The notes under the pieces were generated by a model, which was not told where the DNA came from, made no database searches, and saw nothing but the letters and a program-made list of their open reading frames with translations. 26,295 nucleotides of DNA. Origin: Prevotellaceae bacterium UBA1743 (GTDB lineage Bacteria > Bacteroidota > Bacteroidia > Bacteroidales > Bacteroidaceae). The stretch spans positions 1 through 26,295 of the forward strand of contig DCHV01000071.1 of assembly GCA_002314945.1 (NCBI GenBank), given 5' to 3'. The position numbers and the translations under genes were made by a program. Shown piece after piece: positions 14,495 to 22,800 of this stretch. Positions within the stretch are counted from its first letter, which is position 1; each line of letters begins with the position of its first letter.

Positions 14495-17493
14495 CTTTTA
14501 ATTGTTTTAATGGTACAACAATTGTTTTGGGAGTCTTCCACTTTAACAATGTAGAGTCCCTTCCCCGATAGGGAAATAGGATAGTCGGCACGCTTGTTCT
14601 CCAAATATATTTGACTTTTCTCCTCAAGAGTGCCATTTTCCGTATATATAGAAAGAATAACTTGTTCAGATTCCTCGCTCTTGATTGATATGTAATCGTT
14701 GTTTGCGGATACGCTTAAGCCATTATCATGCGCAATCTGCGGCATGGATGAAGAGAACGATGGGAGCATCTTCTTGGGGGAAGAATACATGCTCAACTGA
14801 TTGGAACAATCTATCGTAGGTCGTGTCATTAAATATATGTCATCGGCCCCATCGGGATATCGTCCCATTGTACGCATACCATCGTGAATAGTATATGTCA
14901 ATGTGTCAGACCAAGCCATGTCAGAGGAAGAGAGCATGATTATGGCATTTTCTTCATTCGCCAGCTTGAAGGGGGCGTGAAGTTGACACTTTGGTCCTTT
15001 CTTGTCACACCATATCACCTTGTACCCGTGAGCCGGTATGATAGTACTCACTCCCGTTCCTTCATCCGAAATCTCGTATTTGTTGGGCTGGTCTAATTCA
15101 TCTGAAAGATACATACCTTTCAAATCAATGTTCTCTGACGTACAGTTGTACAATTCTATCCAGTCACTCTTTTTGGCATAGTCATTTACATAGATGCTAT
15201 TGCTTGCACTCACTTCGTTTACGACAATAGGACTGTGATTTGACAAGAACTCATCATTTGGGCCGAAACGTGCTGTGATTTTTCTTTCACCCTCAGGCAG
15301 CAGCAACTTCGAATTGGTATCAAGACAGACATCCTTCTCATTAAACCATCCTTCGAAGTGACAAGTTGGAGGAGACTCTGCGGTTAACAAGATGGGGCGA
15401 TAGAGTTTACCGTCGAAAAACCCAGTGGGAATAGATTGGTCATTGATTCTTAGACGTGCGTCTTCAATATTACTGTTGATGACAACAGATTGGGCATCTT
15501 CTGTATTGATATTAAACCGGGCGTATTTTTCAAAAGCATCGTACATCCCTGAAGCGCGACTCTTCAGTTGGGTCAATACTTCGTTAGCTTCCTCTACTGG
15601 AGAGATGTTTTTCCCATATACTTCCTCTTTCAGAATCTGCATAGGATATACACGTGTAAGCATCTCGTCTATCAGCTTCTCGCAACGAGATGGCTCAAAT
15701 ACAGAACCTGCCACCAAACAGAACGCATCGATGAAATGCTTGCGGAATTTCTCGTTTTTCAGCATATTTACGAAAATGGTTACTGCTTCAATCTCTTGAG
15801 TAATCCTATCCCTGTCTTCTCCGAAAAGTTCACTGAATGTGCTTATTCGGTGACCTTCAAATGCAAGGAAAGTGTTAAAAGACGCGAAACTATAGTCTAA
15901 ATCGAATAGAATATAGCGGAACTTTCCATCCTCTGATCGAGGCCGCCATGCTTTCACGTTGTTTTGCGGCCAGTCCGTATTGCCCAGATAGAACTCAACG
16001 GCCATATAGTTGCAATATTCGTCAATGTCCACAAGGCCCTCTATCTCTTTATATATTTCCTCATCATCTGCTCTCTGGCTCAATTCGTACCAATGTACAA
16101 AAGCATCACGTGTACCGCATTTCTGGACATATCCGGAGTCGGAGTCTATCTCGTACAAGTCGATTTCCTCTTCATCCAAACCATAGTTGGAATACACATA
16201 CTGCTTGTTGCTCGGTTCACGTACATTAATCACGCCATGATACACTCCGTTGATGTATTGGAGTACTGGTTGGTATTCTTGTGCATCGATATTCAGCCCA
16301 CTCGACAGAATCAATTTCTGAAGGAATTCATCCTTAACTCTACCTTGCGTCAGGACTGTTCCGTTACGCATCTGTAAGGTTTTGTATCGATTGTAGGGCT
16401 TGTCGGGGAAAACTGGATAGTCAAAGATGTTTTTTCCCTCATACTGCTTGGCTGCATGTACCTTGTAGGGATATGGAACCCACGAGCGGCTCCATCCTCC
16501 ACAACGGTACATTTCCGCTTCCTGGTTCAATACGGAAATGCCATCCTCTGTGATAATTTCAAAATTGATGGGACGATCCCAGTCCATGTTCCAGTTGCAT
16601 TTTTCCCGTTGTCCCCTTCCTGGCCGTCCGTTAGTTCCTTGTGTAAAAATACCGATATCATTGCTATATAAGTTAGTGGGTGCAGTGACGATGGAAATGA
16701 TGGGTAGGCCATAAGATTTGTCGGCTTTGAGAAATGTGCGGGTAATGATGGGACTCCCCAGGAATCCTTCTTGAAAGAATGCGAGGCGAAGGACTGTGTT
16801 GTTGCTGATAACGAATACGCCCGATTTGTTGGTTTCTCCATTGGTTAGCGTAGGTGTTGTTCCATTTGTCGTGTATCTAAGCAAGGCACCCTTGGGAATA
16901 GGTACAAAGAATGCAAACGTATCATTAAAATATGTGCTTGTCACGTCCACATCAGGTGATTCTAAACGTGATTCACAGAACGATTGACTTCCGTTAGATG
17001 CAGAGGGGGTAGGAGTGTTGGTAAAGCCCCATACTTCGTTTCCGTCCGTTTTTCGAGCCCAACTTGCACGGCAAACTGCTGCAGGATATTCCTGGCTAAT
17101 AAAGATGCTACCAGTCGCATCACTCAAATATAATGAGCCTCCATCGGTGTCCAGTTTCAGGTCTATCTGACTTGGATAATATTTATCGCAGTGTCCAAAC
17201 CACAGATTTTTGAATCCATGAGCGGGTATAATCGTGGATTGAGTGATGTGTGCCTTCTTCGGATTCTCTGAGTCATCACTTATCCAACATCCCTTCAGCT
17301 CAATGTTTGAGGACGAAGGATTGTAAAGTTCAATCCATCCTCCATAGTTAAAACTGGGATCTATATACTGATCAATATTTGCCGTCTGTATCTCGTTGAT
17401 AACAAGATTCCTTACATTCTGTGCAGCGACAAGCGTGCTATGAATGCACATGTATCCGAGGCTAATTCCAAATGCAATAGTAATTTTTCTCAT
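14491..17493 (-). CDS. Secreted CotH-kinase family protein with two lamin-tail domains
   Basis: Protein of 1000 residues with signal peptide (residues 1-24). Domains in order: lamin-tail domain 1 (about 28-135; VINEIQTAN, GGWIELYNPSS, LKGCWISDD), a chitobiase C-terminal-type beta module (about 175-255; LLRYTTNGTTPT), a CotH domain (about 310-650), and lamin-tail domain 2 (about 755-890; VVNEVSASNS, SDWIELYNC, LKGMYLSDE). It ends in a sorting-like tail (LSGKGLYIVKV). CotH marks include KTLQMRNG, the strand YINGVYHGVINVREP, NTDWPQNNVKAW (505 onward) and FDLDYSF (530-536), where the DLD acidic residues fit the metal/ATP site of this atypical kinase family. Known CotH proteins phosphorylate secreted or coat proteins; a partner may be one of the neighbouring surface proteins, which is inference. 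It begins 94 nt after the FAS1 lipoprotein gene and overlaps the next gene by 4 nt. Confidence 0.88.
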   Translation of the reverse strand: MRKITIAFGISLGYMCIHSTLVAAQNVRNLVINEIQTANIDQYIDPSFNYGGWIELYNPSSSNIELKGCWISDDSENPKKAHITQSTIIPAHGFKNLWFGHCDKYYPSQIDLKLDTDGGSLYLSDATGSIFISQEYPAAVCRASWARKTDGNEVWGFTNTPTPSASNGSQSFCESRLESPDVDVTSTYFNDTFAFFVPIPKGALLRYTTNGTTPTLTNGETNKSGVFVISNNTVLRLAFFQEGFLGSPIITRTFLKADKSYGLPIISIVTAPTNLYSNDIGIFTQGTNGRPGRGQREKCNWNMDWDRPINFEIITEDGISVLNQEAEMYRCGGWSRSWVPYPYKVHAAKQYEGKNIFDYPVFPDKPYNRYKTLQMRNGTVLTQGRVKDEFLQKLILSSGLNIDAQEYQPVLQYINGVYHGVINVREPSNKQYVYSNYGLDEEEIDLYEIDSDSGYVQKCGTRDAFVHWYELSQRADDEEIYKEIEGLVDIDEYCNYMAVEFYLGNTDWPQNNVKAWRPRSEDGKFRYILFDLDYSFASFNTFLAFEGHRISTFSELFGEDRDRITQEIEAVTIFVNMLKNEKFRKHFIDAFCLVAGSVFEPSRCEKLIDEMLTRVYPMQILKEEVYGKNISPVEEANEVLTQLKSRASGMYDAFEKYARFNINTEDAQSVVINSNIEDARLRINDQSIPTGFFDGKLYRPILLTAESPPTCHFEGWFNEKDVCLDTNSKLLLPEGERKITARFGPNDEFLSNHSPIVVNEVSASNSIYVNDYAKKSDWIELYNCTSENIDLKGMYLSDELDQPNKYEISDEGTGVSTIIPAHGYKVIWCDKKGPKCQLHAPFKLANEENAIIMLSSSDMAWSDTLTYTIHDGMRTMGRYPDGADDIYLMTRPTIDCSNQLSMYSSPKKMLPSFSSSMPQIAHDNGLSVSANNDYISIKSEESEQVILSIYTENGTLEEKSQIYLENKRADYPISLSGKGLYIVKVEDSQNNCCTIKTIKR

Positions 17494-17587
17494 TTTTATC
17501 GCATAAAAATGATAAAGGAATATGGAAAATATATTTTAAAAGCCAATGATGTTACAAGGCTTGTCCACAAGAACCCTGTTAGTCCTT

Positions 17588-19681
17588 TTACCAAATATCT
17601 TCTGGCTGGTTGGGATTGTCATAGACTTCCTTGGGACAGAATTCCAAATAGTCTAATTGGAGCTGTTTCATCTCACCTTCCAACACGGAACGGAAACGTA
17701 GATAGTAGGTCTTGTCAGGATCCATCTGTTCCCTGACCACGATCCGACGCAGGTCGCGATTATATGCAGAGCGTTCAGGGCCATCGGAACATACGACACT
17801 CTTGCTGCCTTTCATAATACCTTGATTGCGAAGCGCACGATCCACATCTGCATCATATTCATCAATCCCTGTGTCAGGCTCATACCCGACATATTCACTT
17901 ATGAAGTGGGTCATGTCCAACGGAATGTCCGGCGTATACAGATTTTCTCTGTCTGTCCCGAAATAAACCTGTACGATACCACGCAAGAAAGTGGGAAGCA
18001 GTTTGAAGCGGATTTCGTAGGTGGTAAGACGGGGAACGGGAGGGAGTTTCACGGTCACGTCGAAATGGCCGTTACATATTATCTCATCATCGTTCAGGTT
18101 AGTGAAGTTTGCATGATAACAGTTCCAATAGACCGTACAGTTCTGTTCATCTTGGAAGAACCCATCCAAATACTGGTAATCTGTCTCCTTGGGCATTGCA
18201 ACAGTCAGTCCCGGACATGCTGCACCATGGTTTCGGATATCATTGGTGATGAGTTCCGGATAGGTACTTGAGACATCAAAGCGAATCCTTTCCCTGGAAA
18301 GGTTCTTACGTACCTCGTCATTATAGCTGATGGGACTGCTCAATGGGTAGATACAACCATTCTTAATATTTTCAGTCACCACTTTTTCGCTTTCTCTCTC
18401 TATGAGGACACCTTCCTTTTCCGGATCACATGCAATTTCCATTCCTGTACCTCTGCGCGCGTTGTCGGTGATGGGGAAGCGGTTGATTCGTACGCCGCCG
18501 CTCACCTTCGTTTCGATGAGTTTCATCAGACGGCGTTTGCCCAGAGTGGTATAATAGTCCATCACAGGAATGGTGAGGTTATAGGGCGCAGACCAACTGT
18601 AGCCAAACTCGTTCTCGTGGATGGAAAGTTTTCCTGCTGATATCTTCATGGGTAGAATATGGTAGGTCGTCCATTGGTAAAGCAGGTTGCTCTCTTTTTT
18701 GTAGTTCTCGTCTGCCACAAGGTTGTCGAGTTCCGAATACTCATGTTTGTCCAAGATCCATTGGGTTAGATTCTTCAAGAGATCCGGGTCGGTTGGTTCT
18801 ATACCCTGCGTGCGCCAAAAGTCATCCGTCTCAGCAAAGATGGTATATCCAATCAGACGATGTTCAGGTGTGTTAAAGAAAGATTGGGTATAAGAGTCAT
18901 AGACTTGGCTAATTTCTCCTGTCAGATGTTTCATTTCATATACTTCGTCACGTGCAATCATCAGCGTGTCCAACAGACCACAGGCCTGTATTGCCCTGGC
19001 CATCACGAGATAGCCATCTGTCTGCTCGTCGAGGACGCTCTGTAGGTAGTCTGACAACGTGGCGTCTGCTGGTGCCACAACCTGATGGACACAATGAATC
19101 ACGCCATTTAGGGCAGGGATGTCGCGGTTTCGCTCGTCAATCTCATAGCGCCCGTTTATCTTGATGGTGCCCTGCACGTCGTCGCACCATGTCACAGTCA
19201 GTTTCCGGTTGTTCATATTGCCCAAGGGAAATTCTGCATTTGATGTTTGCGGGAAGAAACTGATTTCGTACACATTTTCCTTATTGTCACCTCCGTCAAT
19301 GATGCTGTTGTAAACAATCACTTTCCGAATACTGTCGAGTTTCACACTGTCTTCGAATGCATCCCAGGAAGGAGCAGTAATGAAGTCATTCTTTGGATCA
19401 GCACATAGGGAGTCCAGATAATTCTGGATGGCTTCGTTCGTGGGAGCAAAACATGTGAAGTTACCGCGTGCTGACATGAGCTGGAATACAGTTGATTTGC
19501 TGATAGGACTCATTGGTATTATCTTCAATAATTTCACATATTCGCTGTACTGTTCATGCTTTTGTAGATACCCACTTATAGTGTTGTCTTGATACACATA
19601 GCGATGCGACATGTCTACCTGTTCTGTACACGAAGTAATTGCAAACAGTATAGTAATGAAAGAGAGAATATATTTTCGCAT
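17588..19681 (-). CDS. Lipoprotein with two fasciclin (FAS1) domains
   Basis: Protein of 697 residues from ATG 19681, chosen because it gives a standard lipoprotein signal (MRKYILSFITILFAITSC, lipid-anchored Cys18); an ATG seven codons upstream at 19702 is the alternative. A first FAS1 domain covers about 30-205, with NFTCFAPTNEAIQNYL, VIVYNSIIDG and LNGVIHCVHQVV. A second, more divergent FAS1 region (about 210-375) has TLSDYLQSVL, GYTIFAETDDFW and YHILPMKISAGKL. The remaining 300 residues are beta-rich and unassigned (LTTYEIRFKLLP, TYYLRFRSVLEGEMKQL). FAS1 domains mediate adhesion in eukaryotes and bacteria, and Bacteroidetes lipoproteins of this kind occur in surface-glycan loci. It follows the giant GLUG-type gene by 159 nt, with an RNA hairpin in the gap and no separate consensus promoter. 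Confidence 0.82.
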   Translation of the reverse strand: MRKYILSFITILFAITSCTEQVDMSHRYVYQDNTISGYLQKHEQYSEYVKLLKIIPMSPISKSTVFQLMSARGNFTCFAPTNEAIQNYLDSLCADPKNDFITAPSWDAFEDSVKLDSIRKVIVYNSIIDGGDNKENVYEISFFPQTSNAEFPLGNMNNRKLTVTWCDDVQGTIKINGRYEIDERNRDIPALNGVIHCVHQVVAPADATLSDYLQSVLDEQTDGYLVMARAIQACGLLDTLMIARDEVYEMKHLTGEISQVYDSYTQSFFNTPEHRLIGYTIFAETDDFWRTQGIEPTDPDLLKNLTQWILDKHEYSELDNLVADENYKKESNLLYQWTTYHILPMKISAGKLSIHENEFGYSWSAPYNLTIPVMDYYTTLGKRRLMKLIETKVSGGVRINRFPITDNARRGTGMEIACDPEKEGVLIERESEKVVTENIKNGCIYPLSSPISYNDEVRKNLSRERIRFDVSSTYPELITNDIRNHGAACPGLTVAMPKETDYQYLDGFFQDEQNCTVYWNCYHANFTNLNDDEIICNGHFDVTVKLPPVPRLTTYEIRFKLLPTFLRGIVQVYFGTDRENLYTPDIPLDMTHFISEYVGYEPDTGIDEYDADVDRALRNQGIMKGSKSVVCSDGPERSAYNRDLRRIVVREQMDPDKTYYLRFRSVLEGEMKQLQLDYLEFCPKEVYDNPNQPEDIW

Positions 19682-19760
19682 TATTTCCGTTGATTGATTC
19701 ATTCTTGTTTATAAAGGATATCTTCGCATAGGACTATATACCCTTAATTAACAATGAGGA

Positions 19761-19792
19761 AGGAAACTGGGTTTCACAGTACCCAGTTTCCT
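19761..19792. other. 12-bp perfect hairpin between the giant GLUG gene and the FAS1 gene
   Basis: AGGAAACTGGGT (19761-19772) pairs exactly with ACCCAGTTTCCT (19781-19792) over an 8-nt loop. It lies 48 nt past the stop of the upstream gene. On the minus strand the stem is followed by TCCTCATTGTTAATT, which is pyrimidine-rich but not a clean T-run. It may be a partial terminator, an RNA processing or stability site that sets different levels for the surface protein and the downstream genes, or both. Confidence 0.6.
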
Positions 19793-19840
19793 CTCATATG
19801 TCAGGATTTCATGAGAAGTTTTTTTAACTTCGCCATTTTT

Positions 19841-22800
19841 TTACTTAACCAAGATTTTCTTGCCATTCATGATGTAGAGCCCCTTAGACATCTTGGTTAC
19901 ACGACGGCCTTGGAGATCATATATTTCATCAGATTGATTTCCGGTCTTGACAGAAGCGATACCATTGGTGTAGTCATCGCCGCTTTTCTCAACCAGGCCA
20001 TGTGTGGCATCCAATACAGGATATGGGTCGGAACCCAGTGTCTGATACCAATGAGCGGCTTCCTGACCTTCATTCAGGGCATAGGCTATAGCACCGCTGG
20101 CCATCTCTGCTGCAGTCACACAAGTCACATTCACTTCTCCTCGCGCACCTACTTCGCTGGTTCCCTCCAGCCAGTAGTTGTTCTTGCAATCGGCTGAGAT
20201 GTTGTAGATGAGACCGATCATCGAACCAATAAATCCACCATTCTGTGTCACATTTCCAGCATTGAGACAGTTTGTCATCGTACATTCCGCATTGTCTGTA
20301 CTACCGCAAATGCCACCAACAAGGGCGTCTGTGTTGTCATGTAAGTCCATGGTACCGTAGTTGGCACAGTTGTTGATATGTACCAAAGAGGCCATGCCGA
20401 CAAGACCGCCATAGCGCTGTTGGCCATTCGTGCAATGGATGGTTCCCGTAAAGTCGCAGTCATCTATGAAGGTGTTGTCATGAGCATAGCCTACGACACC
20501 TCCCACACCATAATAGCTGCCTTCTTGAGGCTCAATCTCCAAAGAGGAATGAATGTTGCTGAGCTTTGCATCCCATGCGCGGCCAATAGCACCATACATG
20601 GCACATGCGCCACTGTTACATGTGAGTTTTCCCTGCACGGTTAGATTCTTCACGCCTCCATGCACGACAGCACCAAAGAGACCTACACAACCCCAGTCAC
20701 CGAAATGCGCTGAAATGTTCAGGTTGCTGACCGTATGGCCCTGTCCGTCGAATGTGCCCCAATATGCATTGTAATCAGGACTTATACCGATAGGAGTCCA
20801 TGATTCTATGGGTGAGAGATCGACATCCTTGATGAGGGCACCGTTGATATTGAATTGTCCGGAGTTTACTGCAAGGGCAAACCACAACAGGTTCTCGGCA
20901 TTCTTTATCTGGTAAACACCATCCACTAATTCGGGCTCTATGCCATTGGGATTAATGCCTTCGTTCTTATAGCCTTCCTCCGTCTTCAATACTACACCAT
21001 GGTCTTCATCCAACATGGGATACTTGTCACTTCCAATACGCTGATACCAATGCATGGTTTCCTGTCCTTCATTCAGGGCATACGCAACAGAACCGCTGGC
21101 CATCTCTCCTGCAGGTACGCAGGTCACACTCATTTCTCCTCGCGCACCTACTTCGCTGGTTCCCTCCAGCCAGTAGTTGTTATTACTCTGGGTAGAAATG
21201 TTGTAGACAAGACCAATCATCGAACCAATAAATCCACCATTCTGTGTCAGGCTTCCGACATTGAGACAGTTTGTCATCGTACTTTCTGCATTGTCTATAC
21301 TGCCGCAGATACCACCGGCAATAGCTTCGGTATTGTCCTGCATGTCCATGGTGCCATAGTTTGCACAGTTATTGATATGTACCTGAGAGGCCGAACCGAT
21401 AAGACCACCATACGGCTGTTGGCCGTTCGTGCAATAGATGATTCCATCAAAGTAACAATCATCGACAAAAGTGTTGTCGTGAGCATAGCCAACGATACCT
21501 CCCACACCGAAATAGCTGCCTTGCTGGGGGATAATCTTCAAAGAGGAATGAATGTTACTGATCTTGGCATCCCATGCGCGGCCAATAGCACCATACATAC
21601 CACAAGCACTAGCGTCGCATGTGATTCTCCCTTGTACGGTAAGGTTCTTCACGCTACCATGCACAACAGCACCAAAGAGACCCACACAACCCCAGTCGGC
21701 AAAATGTGCTGAAATATTCAGGTTGCTGACCGTATGGCCCTGTCCGTCGAATGTGCCCCAATAAGCATTGCGGTCAGGGCTGATGCCGATAGGAGCCCAT
21801 GATTCTATGGGTGAAAGATCGACATCGTTGACAAGCACACCGTTGATGGTGAATTGTCCGGAGTTTACAGCAAGGGCGAACCACAACAGGTTCTCTGTAC
21901 TCTTTATCTGGTAAACACCATCCACCAACTCGGGCTCTACACCCAGAGGATTGATGGAGCCTGGATTGATGTAACCGCCGTTGCCTCCCATGATTACGCG
22001 CTCGTGTGTGTTGTCAAGTACAGGATACGAGTCTGTACCTATCGTCTGGAACCAGTGAGGCTCTTCCTGTCCCTGATTCAGGTAGAAACAGAGGGCACCA
22101 TTGGAAATGTCAGCGGGCTTAATTGCTGTGGCCTGTGTCATGTCGATGTCGGCGGCGCGATTTGCACTGCCTTCTACCCAGTAGTTATTCACACATTTTT
22201 TTTCTGCGGATACATCCAAGGTTGCAGCCAAAGCACCTACGTTTCCGCCTTCTTCGGCTGAGCACGTTACAGAACCGGTGCTTACACAGTTCTGAATACC
22301 GCCGAAGCTGGCATCATTACCCCAACCGAGGATACCGCCGAGGAAACAACCGCTGTTTTGACAGGAGAGTGTACCCCAGTTTGCACAGTTTACGATGGTT
22401 GTGGCAGCAGCGCGTCCTAAGATGCCACCCACAGCGTCAGTCGAGTTGTTGGCTGTAAGCGTACCGCTGTAGGTGCATTCAGTAATTGTGGTGTTGTCAT
22501 GCGCATAACCTACGATTCCACCCACACCAAAGTAACCGGTTCCAGGCAGTGTGATATCCAAGCTTGAATGAACTCGGCTGATGGTGGCACTCCAAGCACG
22601 GCCGATGGTGCCAAACATGGAGCAGATATCTCCGTTGCACTCAAGGGTGCCCTTCACGGTTACATTCTTAACAGTTCCGTAGATTACACAACCGAAAAGA
22701 CCTCCACAGTCCCAAATTGGAAGCTGGGTATTGAAATTGCAGCCTTTCACCGTATGACCCTGACCATCGAATATACCACTAAAGTAGGCAACGTCAGGAT

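Noticed and set aside
20999..21712. 237-codon open frame on the plus strand
   Set aside because: It lies opposite the beta-helix repeats; similar shadow frames recur at each repeat unit, as expected from the repeated DNA rather than from a gene.
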